Translations under genes and position numbers: made by a program
Shown: positions 17,101-24,473 of the stretch, piece after piece
Layout: each line of letters starts with the position of its first letter
How positions within the stretch are numbered: position 1 is the stretch's first letter
Notes under the pieces: model-generated
What the model was told of the DNA's origin: nothing
The model's database searches: none
Seen by the model: only the letters and a program-made list of their open reading frames with translations
NCBI RefSeq assembly: GCF_042646425.1
Contig: NZ_JBHRTR010000003.1
Location: 1 to 40,588, forward strand
DNA length: 40,588 bases
Direction: 5' to 3'
Origin: Marinibaculum pumilum
GTDB taxonomy: Bacteria > Pseudomonadota > Alphaproteobacteria > Ferrovibrionales > Ferrovibrionaceae

Positions 17101-19864
17101 GGGCAACAGCGCGGCCTACACCGCCGCGGCGCAGCGGGGCACCGCGCTGGCGCCGTCCCTGGTCGACGATCCGGCACGCCTGGCCGAACTGCCGCTGGAC
17201 GACCGTGTCGCCCTCTATGCCGCCTACGACCGGGTCGAGCGGATGGTGCAGAAGGGCGGCATGGAGGCCTGCAACCTGAACCCGGCGGAACTGGACGCCC
17301 TGGCCATCGGGCGGGGCCTGAAGCAGGCCGACATCGTCCTGCCGGACCCGCCGCCCCTGTCCGCGCTCCCCGACTGGGTGAATGAGGGCCCGGTCCACAG
17401 CTGGGCCGTGCAGGCGCCGGAAGGAGGCCTGTTCGCAACACCGCGTGCGGCCACCCCCCCGCCGTCGCGGGCGCCGCCGCGAGCCGCCGACGATGACGCC
17501 GGCTGGGTGGACGCGTCACCGGACATGCCGTCCTGGCTGAGCGCGCCGCCGCAGCCGCTGCCGCCTGGCAGCAGTGTCGCCGATGCCCTCGCCCCCTCGG
17601 CCACGGCGCGCCTCAGCGCCGAGGAGATCGCGGAACTGGAGGCGCTCGAGCCGCTCTCCCGGATCGCGGACCCGGATGCGACGGCAGTGTTCCGTCGCGC
17701 CTTCGATACCGACGATGTCGCCTACGAAGCGTCACTGCGGGACGCGATCGCGCAGAACCGGTTCGACGGCGTCGGAGAGTTCTACCGGGCCGGCGGCGAG
17801 GACACCGAGTTCCTTGCCCATATCCAGACCCCCGGCGGCACCTATGTGCTGAACCTCGACCCGGACGGCATCCGGCGCGGTTCCTTTGCCCGCTTCCTTC
17901 CGGCGACCGACAATGCCGGCCGGCGTTTCGCCGTTCGCGAGCCGGGCAATGGCCATCTCAGCGATGCCGGCTACGACGCAGCGGAAGAAGCGGCCCTCTA
18001 CACAGCCAATGCCCGCGCCGACGCCTTCGGCCATTCGCTGCTGCAGGCAATGCCGGCAGATGACCGGGACATCGTCCGCGCTGCCGAGATCTACCTGCAG
18101 TTCCGCATCCCCGGCGCGCCGCCCTGGCGTTTCGGCCAGGTCGTCGAATTCGTGGAGACACGGGCCGGCGACCTGCTGCGCCAGGGGGACCTCAGTCCCG
18201 GCCAGTTGATCGCGCTGGACCGCGGCATCCGCAGGCTCAACCGGCGCGGCATCGTCTGGCTCGACAACCATCCAGGCAATTTCGGCTTCCAGCCGGTCGC
18301 CGGGAAGCCGGACGCGTGGACCCTGGTGATCTTCGACACTGGCGGCCTGATGCCCGTGCAGCGGTTCGGCTGCCGCTCCGCGTCGGATATCGCCCGGGAA
18401 CTGCAGGTGCAGGCCTCCCTCGGGATCGGGGCGCGGATGGACGCGGCGGCCTCGAAGTTCGGTCTTGCAGGCGGACGTGCCGCGACGGGACAGCAGCGAC
18501 GACTGCTCCTGGCCGCCATCCAGGACGAGCTCTACGACGAGTTCCGCGCCCTGCCCTATTTCGAGCCGGAGCGTTTCGTGCCCGGCATGAGCTTCCAGGA
18601 ACTGGAATTCCTGCCGATCGGCCTGGATCGGGCCGGACCCCGGGCGGAGGAGCTGTTCTCCATCAATGCCGCACCGGGTCGGATGGACGAGATCTACCAC
18701 CTGCTGCGCAACAGCCCGGACGGCGGCCTGCCGGCGGGTCTGGCCGGCCGCACCCTGGACGATGCCGACACCCTGCCCGGGCTGACGGAGGAACTGGGCG
18801 CCGCCCTGCGGGACGGCGGGCCGCGGCGTCTGAGCGACCTGGACAATGTGTCGCCGGACGCCGTGCGCGGGGTGGAACTGGCCGGCCTCGACGAAGCCGC
18901 CCACGTCCTGCGGCTTTTCGAGGAGGCGCCGCTGCGCATGTCCGCCCTGGTCGGCGCAAGCGACGATGCCATCGCCCTGCTGCACTACCCGTTCCGCGAC
19001 ACCGGTGATTTCGCCGCGGCCGTCGCGGAGGCCGGCCTGCGCCGCCAGGCCGCGGTGCCGGGACGGGCCGACTACGACGCGATCGTGCAAGGCCGGCCTG
19101 GCGCCTGGTACAATCGCCGGACCGATTTTCAGACCACCGGCCTGTCGGACGGGGCGGAACGCTCGCTGACCTATACGGTCATGGACCAGGCCGGCGGCGG
19201 CACGGCCCTGGCACAGGCCGCGATGCGGCGCCAGGCGGGCCGCAGCCCGGACAGATGGGTCGCGGTACTGGAGGATGCGCAGACGCCGCGGCGGGTGCTG
19301 AGGGGCTATGACGATGCCGGTCCGGCCGCCGACGAGCCTCTGGCCTCCATGAACATGGCCGGCCTGACCCCGGGCGGCGCGGTGCAGCTCGACCGATTCA
19401 ACCTGCTGCGGAACCTGGATCGGCTGGGCTTCCGATACGGCGACCCGTCCCTGCAGGCGCTGCGGCTGGAACATGTCGTCGATGCCGCCACCTTGCTGGA
19501 GATGGGGCATCTGATGCGGCGCTTCCCGGGCAAGGACCCCAACCTGCTGTTCCGCCAGACCGGCCGCTACCTGGAAATGGAGGAACTGGCGGCCGGACTG
19601 GGCCTGCGGATCGACGGGGTGCGCACCTCCGGCGGCGATGTGGCCAATGTCGCGGCGCTGGAAGCCGCAGCGCCCGGAACGTTTGAGGCGCGGGCCTATC
19701 CGGCGCTCGCCGCCGTGCGGCGGGACCATTTCGACCCGACCAAGCTGCGGGTGCCGATGGCGCGCAATGCCGGCCTGGACGAGGTGCTGGAACGGTTGGA
19801 GCTGACGCCGGACGCGATGCTGCCCTATGGCTTCGATGTCGAACTGCTCATGAGTCCGCTCTGA
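14102..19864 (+). CDS. Giant exported protein with a C-terminal kinase-like domain
   Basis: 1920 aa; family not recognised. A signal peptide (about 10-36, ending AGPAAAQ) and a short Ser/Thr/Pro linker lead into two segments that each begin with L-A-G-x-W (residues 51 and 186), as lipocalin-like domains do. Up to about 480 the sequence looks beta-rich; 480-850 looks mixed or helical. Residues 861-901 are strongly hydrophobic, and a second small-residue-rich stretch lies at about 942-990. After a Pro-rich linker (about 1115-1165) comes a kinase-like region (about 1215-1430), followed by about 490 residues of unknown helical sequence. The ATG start overlaps the previous stop by 4 nt (ATGA). The 3' end faces gmk across 25 nt. 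No secretion partner or immunity-like gene adjoins it. Composition resembles the neighbours, which argues against very recent transfer. Confidence 0.85.
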   Translation: MRPHRSTAAGCLAGAAVLLAGLWAGPAAAQNVPPSTAPSTSPSTSLGMADLAGRWIVQYEDAALGRVEGEAIVFDDARPWVAFTPATESHGFGRLADDHQADRPAVPESKGPVTLDGDRITITLDGEQPSARDRAFDPAGIDLGTAGGDRVELALGNGTASLPVTKAAVALDRVEITLNAAAPDILAGHWRQFVDPVTGRTDSGGGRSGAYRLAEGAAPGGLMQGIEFWRRPIPQVVEVVPVDNLFDRDRDGAPLFPYGGPDGGGQGGGTTLLVLGSDLPERTLHWQGVEIESREDDVAYRPRKTRADLDAGDPLAIAMVERGFERLERKYAGNPAYVAALREHATPLLVDASWDAGVLPGRKNLRIGDSEAGWMLRFGDHTAAISFVRASDGPTGPPLRYMIPNEVVQARVDLAGPMPRDTLPLQILVDGDPVMVPGPGGQPVRLVMMARPADPERRIFLTEPFLVSRFEPAGDAPAAQAAARAERLQAYGVVEDVTVPPGNTLRAVFEDDPYLALSTPYAEAKAVVSAETIPLAMMETEDDLRSRAVIGMDWRHALRRAARCHGLPERAVPDRRLTTEYTHFLLAPVQDLLDNGLAARELERQDYDGIGPVSRVETHIRVGSHAAALMLRDYGLALLYRARDRYAAVQGDEALLGLRQTLAAARFDGQTSPLQVFTVAPPAGAPPADLVRRALSGGEPGIPYGLALSDDWLLREAGLEGPSLRAYQIASTREALQQTVAAMDRAIERLADVAPASDPLATTTGGRLSRNDLPGVATDPLCRTTDLLDAVAPLGPLVPEVLASLALSNDGFDAGTVDPTAPGRPTFTVTDGVALRTFADLERLQRRRKELQAASDLDSQITLAAIGMTSAGVALASKVLPLALSGTAALALGVGDIGAALWVEPAAYDRRATELDFAQGVAAIVGTDRYEEAWLGRPNPIATLTALGMSGLDIFGQAAVGEIGSTLAAIQKTIGGAKALAAAPFIGGAGPAARLMRRLQGNSAAYTAAAQRGTALAPSLVDDPARLAELPLDDRVALYAAYDRVERMVQKGGMEACNLNPAELDALAIGRGLKQADIVLPDPPPLSALPDWVNEGPVHSWAVQAPEGGLFATPRAATPPPSRAPPRAADDDAGWVDASPDMPSWLSAPPQPLPPGSSVADALAPSATARLSAEEIAELEALEPLSRIADPDATAVFRRAFDTDDVAYEASLRDAIAQNRFDGVGEFYRAGGEDTEFLAHIQTPGGTYVLNLDPDGIRRGSFARFLPATDNAGRRFAVREPGNGHLSDAGYDAAEEAALYTANARADAFGHSLLQAMPADDRDIVRAAEIYLQFRIPGAPPWRFGQVVEFVETRAGDLLRQGDLSPGQLIALDRGIRRLNRRGIVWLDNHPGNFGFQPVAGKPDAWTLVIFDTGGLMPVQRFGCRSASDIARELQVQASLGIGARMDAAASKFGLAGGRAATGQQRRLLLAAIQDELYDEFRALPYFEPERFVPGMSFQELEFLPIGLDRAGPRAEELFSINAAPGRMDEIYHLLRNSPDGGLPAGLAGRTLDDADTLPGLTEELGAALRDGGPRRLSDLDNVSPDAVRGVELAGLDEAAHVLRLFEEAPLRMSALVGASDDAIALLHYPFRDTGDFAAAVAEAGLRRQAAVPGRADYDAIVQGRPGAWYNRRTDFQTTGLSDGAERSLTYTVMDQAGGGTALAQAAMRRQAGRSPDRWVAVLEDAQTPRRVLRGYDDAGPAADEPLASMNMAGLTPGGAVQLDRFNLLRNLDRLGFRYGDPSLQALRLEHVVDAATLLEMGHLMRRFPGKDPNLLFRQTGRYLEMEELAAGLGLRIDGVRTSGGDVANVAALEAAAPGTFEARAYPALAAVRRDHFDPTKLRVPMARNAGLDEVLERLELTPDAMLPYGFDVELLMSPL
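17744..18391 (+). other. Protein-kinase/aminoglycoside-phosphotransferase-like region
   Basis: Within the 1920-aa protein, 'GIVWLDNHPGNFGF' has D1388 and N1393 in the D-x4-N spacing of the kinase catalytic loop, close to the HGDxHxGN loop of APH/ABC1 kinases. 'LVIFDTGG' supplies D1412 in the place of the DFG metal-binding Asp, 24 residues later. Upstream, 'GQVVEFVE' could be the hinge and 'GYDAAEEAALYTANARAD' an alpha-C-type helix. The N-lobe strand 'GGTYVLNLDPDG' (residues 1246-1257) has Asn1251 where the ATP-binding Lys of V-x-K would be. ATP binding may therefore be altered, or the Lys may lie elsewhere. Confidence 0.6.
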
Positions 19865-19889
19865 GCGATCGATTCGGCAATCCCGGCGG

Positions 19890-20543
19890 TCAGATCTCGC
19901 GCAGGCCCTTCACGAATTCCACCAGGCCGGTGCGCCGGTTGCGGCGCAGCCGCTCGGCACGAAGGATCGAATGCACCTCCTCCAGGCAGGCATCGACATC
20001 GTCGTTGATCGCGACATAGTCGTATTCTGCCCAGTGGCTCATTTCGTCCGCGGCCTTGGCCATGCGCCGCGCCACGATCTCCGCCGAATCCTGGGCGCGG
20101 GCATAGAGCCGGTGCTCCAGGTCCTTCTGGCTGGGCGGCAGGATGAAGATGCTGACCAGGTCCTCGCGCGCCCGCGCCCGCAGCTGCTGGGTGCCCTGCC
20201 AGTCGATGTCGAACAGGATGTCGCTGCCGGCGCGCAGCTTCTCCTCCACCGTGGCAGCGGGGGTGCCGTAGTGGTGGTCGAAGACCTTCGCATGCTCCAG
20301 CAGCTCGTCGCCGGCCACCATCTCCTGGAAGCGGGCCGGGTCGATGAAATGGTAGTCCACCCCGTCCCGCTCCCCCGGCCGCCGGGTCCGGGTGGTCACC
20401 GAGACCGACATGCTGAGCTGTCGGTCGCGCTGCAGCAGGCGCCGCGACAGGGTGGTCTTTCCCGCGCCGGAGGGCGAGGACAGGACCAGCATCAGGCCGC
20501 GACGTGCGACCGTGACCCGCGCATTGCCGGACATCGCGTTCAT
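19890..20543 (-). CDS. gmk: Guanylate kinase
   Basis: 217 aa. Gmk phosphorylates GMP to GDP with ATP in the cytosol. The P-loop SSPSGAGKTTL is followed by 'SVTTRTRRPGERDGVDYHFID' (the GMP-binding Arg/Tyr region) and by 'ILFDIDWQGTQQLR', a family signature; 'IFILPPSQKDLEHRL' and 'YDYVAINDD' complete the fold. The ATG (20541-20543) overlaps the yicC stop in an ATGA of 4 nt, so the two are coupled. It is the last gene of the minus-strand fab-mltG-yicC-gmk run. Only 25 nt separate it from the convergent giant gene, with no clear terminator between. Confidence 0.96.
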   Translation of the reverse strand: MNAMSGNARVTVARRGLMLVLSSPSGAGKTTLSRRLLQRDRQLSMSVSVTTRTRRPGERDGVDYHFIDPARFQEMVAGDELLEHAKVFDHHYGTPAATVEEKLRAGSDILFDIDWQGTQQLRARAREDLVSIFILPPSQKDLEHRLYARAQDSAEIVARRMAKAADEMSHWAEYDYVAINDDVDACLEEVHSILRAERLRRNRRTGLVEFVKGLREI

Positions 20544-21424
20544 TCCACGTTCTGCACCTGCTCGCGCAGGCGGTCGATGGCGAGCTTCAGGTCCAGGCCG
20601 ATGCGGGTCAGGTCCAGGTCGTTGGCCTTGGAACAGAGGGTATTGGCCTCGCGGTTGAACTCCTGCGCCAGGAAGTCCAGCTCGCGGCCGACCGGCGCAT
20701 CGGCGGCCAGATGCCCGCGCGCCTGCGCGACATGAGCCTTCAGGCGGTCGATCTCCTCGGCGATGTCGGCCTTCACCGCCAGCATCGCCAGCTCCTGCGC
20801 CAGGCGCTCCTCCGGCACCGGGGTGCCGGCATCCAGCAGCTGGGACACCTGCTCCCGCAGCCGGTCGCGTTGCCGGGCCTGGCGCTGCACGGCGGCGGCC
20901 GCCGCCGCCGTCACCAGTTCCTCGATCCGGTCGATCAGCTCGCCAAGCACCACGGTCAGGCGGTCGCCTTCGGCCCGGCGCGCCGCAACCAGGCTGTCGG
21001 CGGCCTGCTGCAGGTCGGCCAGGAGCGCCCGTTCGACGGCCTCGCGGTCCTGCGACGGCTCCGGCTCCACCGGCTCCAGCACGCCGCGCAGCGCCAGCAG
21101 GCCGTCCAGCCGCGGCGGCGCAGCTTCCACATCCGCCGCCACTTCGGAGGCAAGCGCCGCCAGCTCAGCCAGCAGCGGCCGGTTGATGCGATAGCTGACA
21201 CCCTGGGCCACCGTGGCGACCTGGAGATTGCAGGTGACGGAACCGCGCCGCAGCTGCTTCGACAGCAGCGCCCGCGCCGGGGCCTCGACCCCTTCCGTGC
21301 CCGGCGGCAGCCGCAGGCGCAGGTCCAGCCCGCGCCCGTTCACGCTGCGCAGTTCCCAGGTCCAGGACTGCGCCTCGTTGCCCCCCTGCTGGCGGGCGAA
21401 TCCCGTCATGCTGCTCAGCGGCAC
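20540..21424 (-). CDS. yicC: YicC-family endoribonuclease
   Basis: 294 aa from the start chosen. E. coli YicC has been reported as an RNase acting in small-RNA decay; the gene is a standard neighbour of gmk. The N-terminal domain opens with 'LSSMTGFAR' and carries 'WELRSVNGRGLDLRLRLP', which is highly characteristic. The C-terminal DUF1732 part has 'LAQELAMLAVKADIAEEIDRLKAH' and 'GRELDFLAQEFNREANTLCSKA'. I chose GTG at 21424, which puts the N-terminus three residues before SMTGF. A GTG at 21460 would add 12 residues not seen in the family, and the ATG of MTGF is also possible. A GAGGGA lies about 10 nt upstream. Confidence 0.9.
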   Translation of the reverse strand: MPLSSMTGFARQQGGNEAQSWTWELRSVNGRGLDLRLRLPPGTEGVEAPARALLSKQLRRGSVTCNLQVATVAQGVSYRINRPLLAELAALASEVAADVEAAPPRLDGLLALRGVLEPVEPEPSQDREAVERALLADLQQAADSLVAARRAEGDRLTVVLGELIDRIEELVTAAAAAAVQRQARQRDRLREQVSQLLDAGTPVPEERLAQELAMLAVKADIAEEIDRLKAHVAQARGHLAADAPVGRELDFLAQEFNREANTLCSKANDLDLTRIGLDLKLAIDRLREQVQNVE

Positions 21425-21496
21425 CCTGTCATCCCTCGCTCTCGCCCCACTCTGGCCCACCCTGCCGTCGCGCCGGCGTCGGGGCGCACGCGTCCC

Positions 21497-22486
21497 TCAC
21501 TCGGAAACCCTGTCCTTGCGCTGCTGCGCCCGCCAGGCGCGGACATTGCGATTATGCTCCGCCAGGCTGGCGGCAAAGACATGGCCGCCGGTTCCGTCGG
21601 CCACGAAATAGAGATAGTCCGTCTCGGCAGGGTCCAGGACCGCGGCCAGCGCCGCCCGGCTGGGATTGGCAATCGGCGTTGGCGGCAGGCCGGCGATCAC
21701 ATAGGTATTCCAGTCGGTCGGGGTCTTCAGGTCGGTGCGGCTCAGCGGCCGGCCGAGGGTCCCCAGGCCGTCTGACACGCCGTAGATGACCGTCGGGTCG
21801 GACTGCAGCCGCATGCCCTTGCGCAGCCGGTTGGTGAACACGCCCGCAACCAGCGGCCGTTCCTCGGCAATGCCGGTCTCGCGCTCCACGATCGATGCCA
21901 GCACCAGGGCCTCGTCCGGGCTGTCGATAGGCAGACCTTCCGCGCGGCCTTCCCAAAGCTGCTGCAATGCCGCGTCCATCGCGGCCGCCATCCGGTCGAT
22001 CACCGACTGCCGGCTGTCGCCGCGCTCGAAGGCATAGGTTTCCGGCAGCAACCGGCCTTCCGGCGGCAGTTTCTCGATCTCGCCGGTCAGTTCGGATTGG
22101 GCCTGCAACAGTGTGGCGACCTGGCGGACGGTCAGCCCTTCCGGCACGGTGACCTGGTGCAGGACGCGATCGCCGGACCGCAGCTTCGCCAGCACGCCGG
22201 CCGGCGAGATGCCCGGATCGAAGGCATATTCCCCGGCCTGCAGGCTGCGGCTCGCGCCTTCGGCGAGCACGCCGGCGCGGAACAGGGTGGCATCGGCGAC
22301 GACGCCGGCCTGCTCCAGCCGCGCGGCGATACCGCCGACGCCGGTCCCCTTCGGGATGACGACATTGACCTGTTCGGTCGACGGGCCCGGCCCGATCCAT
22401 TGCTGCCAGCCCCAGAACGCCACCGCGGCGGCGATCAGGAGAAGGCCGAACAGCCCGGCAAACAGCCGGAGAATCGCACGGCGCAT
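21497..22486 (-). CDS. mltG: Endolytic murein transglycosylase MltG
   Basis: 329 aa. MltG is an inner-membrane-anchored lytic transglycosylase that cuts nascent glycan strands and so sets their length. One N-terminal membrane helix (about 5-28) is followed by a LysM-like segment ('NVVIPKGTGVGGIAARLE') and the YceG catalytic domain. The catalytic Glu is E201 in 'ASIVERETG', the equivalent of E. coli E218. 'RLRKGMRLQSDPTVIYG', 'SRTDLKTPTDWNTYVIAGLPPTPIANP' and 'YLYFVADGTGGHVFA' are all conserved. It sits 17 nt downstream of fabF, a common arrangement linking lipid and wall synthesis. Confidence 0.95.
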   Translation of the reverse strand: MRRAILRLFAGLFGLLLIAAAVAFWGWQQWIGPGPSTEQVNVVIPKGTGVGGIAARLEQAGVVADATLFRAGVLAEGASRSLQAGEYAFDPGISPAGVLAKLRSGDRVLHQVTVPEGLTVRQVATLLQAQSELTGEIEKLPPEGRLLPETYAFERGDSRQSVIDRMAAAMDAALQQLWEGRAEGLPIDSPDEALVLASIVERETGIAEERPLVAGVFTNRLRKGMRLQSDPTVIYGVSDGLGTLGRPLSRTDLKTPTDWNTYVIAGLPPTPIANPSRAALAAVLDPAETDYLYFVADGTGGHVFAASLAEHNRNVRAWRAQQRKDRVSE

Positions 22487-22503
22487 GCGCCGGCCCTCTC
22501 AGG

Positions 22504-23793
22504 TCAGTTCAACTGACGGATCACCAGTGACGCGTTCGTGCCGCCGAAGCCGAAGGAGTTGGACAGGGCGGCCCGCACCTCCCGTTCGCGCGGCTGGAAC
22601 GGCACCAGGTCCATCGTGTCGGCGCCTTCGCAGGGATCGTCCAGGTTCAGGGTCGGCGGTACCACGTTGTGGTGGATCGCCAGGGTGGAGAAGATCGCCT
22701 CCACCGAGCCGGCGGCTCCCAGCAGGTGACCGACGCTGGACTTGGTCGACGACATCGACACCTTGCCCGCGGCATTGCCGAACAGCTGTTTCACGGCGCC
22801 CAGCTCGATCTCGTCCCCGAGCGGGGTCGAAGTACCGTGGGCGTTGATATAGTCGATATCGTCCGGGCTCATGCCGGCCCGCTTCAGCGCCGTCTGCATG
22901 CAGCGGAAGGCACCGTTGCCGTCCGGCGCCGGTGCGGTGATGTGATAGGCGTCGCCGGTCAGGCCATAGCCGACGATCTCGCCGTAGATGCGGGCGCCGC
23001 GCTTGCGCGCATGCTCCAGTTCCTCCAGCACGACCACGCCGGCGCCTTCGCCCATGACGAAACCGTCGCGGCCCTTGTCCCAGGGCCGTGATGCGGCCGT
23101 CGGACGGTCGTTGTAGCTGGTGGACAGCGCCTTCGCCGCGGAGAAGCCCGCAATGCCGATGCGGCAGATGCTGCTCTCCGCGCCGCCGGCAACCATCACG
23201 TCGGCGTCGTCCAGCATGATCATGCGGGCCGCGTCGCCGATCGCATGGGCGCCTGTCGAGCAGGCGGTGACCACGGCATGGTTGGGGCCGCGGAAGCCGA
23301 ACTCGATGGAGACATTGCCCGAGATCAGGTTGATCAGGACCCCGGGCAGAAAGAACGGGCTGATCCGCCGGGGGCCTTTCTCGTTGAGGGTGTCCGCCCC
23401 GTCGACGATATTGCTGAGGCCGCCGACGCCGGAGCCGATCAGCACGCCGGTGCGGATCTGGTCCTCATCGCTCTCGGCAACCCAGCCGGAATCGGCGATC
23501 GCTTCTTTCGCCGCGGCCATGCCGTAGAGAATGAAGTCGTCGACCCGACGCCGTTCGCGCGGATGCATCCAGTCATCGGGATTGAACAGCGCCTCCGACG
23601 GCACGTCCGCCGGAAGGCCCTCTTCGTCGATGAAGGGGATCATGGCCGCAATCCGGCACGGCATGTCGTCGACCTTGAACCGCTCGATGCGGCGCAGCGC
23701 GGAATGGCCCTTGAGGAGCCGCTCCCATGTCGCTTTCACGCCGCTGCCCAACGGCGTGACCATGCCGAGGCCGGTGATGACAACCCGGCGCAT
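22504..23793 (-). CDS. fabF: 3-oxoacyl-[acyl-carrier-protein] synthase II
   Basis: 429 aa. FabF (KAS II) condenses malonyl-ACP with acyl-ACP in type II fatty-acid elongation. The catalytic triad is visible: C178 in TACSTGAH, H319 in NAHGTSTPLGD and H356 in SVGHLLGAAGS. Other landmarks are 'GAESSI', 'GFVMGEGAGVVVLEE' and the C-terminal 'NSFGFGGTNASLV'. A GTG two codons upstream (23799) touches the GGAGG Shine-Dalgarno, whereas ATG at 23793 is 6 nt from it, so I use the ATG. It is 25 nt after acpP, its carrier partner, in the same operon. Confidence 0.96.
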   Translation of the reverse strand: MRRVVITGLGMVTPLGSGVKATWERLLKGHSALRRIERFKVDDMPCRIAAMIPFIDEEGLPADVPSEALFNPDDWMHPRERRRVDDFILYGMAAAKEAIADSGWVAESDEDQIRTGVLIGSGVGGLSNIVDGADTLNEKGPRRISPFFLPGVLINLISGNVSIEFGFRGPNHAVVTACSTGAHAIGDAARMIMLDDADVMVAGGAESSICRIGIAGFSAAKALSTSYNDRPTAASRPWDKGRDGFVMGEGAGVVVLEELEHARKRGARIYGEIVGYGLTGDAYHITAPAPDGNGAFRCMQTALKRAGMSPDDIDYINAHGTSTPLGDEIELGAVKQLFGNAAGKVSMSSTKSSVGHLLGAAGSVEAIFSTLAIHHNVVPPTLNLDDPCEGADTMDLVPFQPREREVRAALSNSFGFGGTNASLVIRQLN

Positions 23794-23818
23794 CGTCACC
23801 CTCCGATCACATGTCCGA

Positions 23819-24061
23819 TCAGGACCCGTGTTCCTTGATGAACTCGATCGCGTCCTTCACGGTCAGGATCTTCTCCGCCGCGTCGTCCGGGATTTCGACG
23901 CCGAACTCTTCCTCGAACGCCATCACCAGCTCGACCGTGTCCAGGCTGTCGGCGCCCAGATCGTCGATGAAGCTGGCGGATTCGGTGACCTTGTCCTCGT
24001 CGACCCCCAGATGTTCGACGACGATCTTCTTAACGCGCTCTTGGATGTCGTTATCGCTCAT
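23819..24061 (-). CDS. acpP: Acyl carrier protein
   Basis: 80 aa, acidic. The protein carries growing acyl chains on a 4'-phosphopantetheine arm. S39 in GADSLDTVELVM is the attachment site. Helix II recognition residues (DTVELVMAFEEEFG) and 'IPDDAAEKILTVKDAI' are typical. The upstream reading frame is open for many more codons but the ATG at 24061 gives the standard N-terminus (MSDNDIQERVKKIV). GAGG precedes it within about 12 nt. Its own promoter appears to lie in the 412-nt gap to fabG, which fits the high ACP level cells need. Confidence 0.97.
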   Translation of the reverse strand: MSDNDIQERVKKIVVEHLGVDEDKVTESASFIDDLGADSLDTVELVMAFEEEFGVEIPDDAAEKILTVKDAIEFIKEHGS

Positions 24062-24350
24062 GATCTGGTCCTCGATCCTCCCGCGACATATGCGGCCCGC
24101 CCGAACCTGTTTCCGGCGGCAATGATGGGTGACCCTTCGCTCTCCGGGAAATGCCCGCCGACACGATGACCGCGACAGGCATGCCCGTCTTGGCCAATCG
24201 GCGTCGCAAGCCTGCCGGCCGGGAAGCGTGCCTGCGCGGGGCTGTGGATGCCCGGCGGGCGCTCCGCCCCCGGTGCGGTGCGCTTGCACATCGCCGCCGC
24301 GGGATCATCCGAAAGCCTGCGGATGCCTGCCGGCGGCGAAAGGGTGTGGG

Positions 24351-24378
24351 TGGATAGCACAGTTTCCCCAGAGTGCAA
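24351..24378 (-). promoter_or_regulatory. Candidate acpP promoter in the fabG-acpP gap
   Basis: Read on the minus strand: TTGCAC (24378-24373), a 16-nt spacer and TATCCA (24356-24351). Transcription would start near 24344, giving a leader of about 280 nt before the acpP ATG. The gap 24062-24473 contains no credible gene. The leader is GC-rich and could fold, for example GGGCG/CGCCC around 24255-24275, but I see no known riboswitch. The two hexamers match the sigma-70 consensus only moderately. Confidence 0.4.
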
Positions 24379-24473
24379 ATTGCCGGACCGCGCTTTTTCC
24401 CGATCCGATTCCGCCGGCCGTACCTGCCCCCGGACCATGCCGGTTCGGTGCGGTTCCGACAGCGTCCCCGAAC

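Noticed and set aside
13985..17398. Minus-strand open frame of 1137 codons
   Set aside because: It lies antisense to the giant gene in very GC-rich DNA, where the complementary frame lacks stops by chance; its translation is low-complexity (R, G, Q, A, D) with no motifs.
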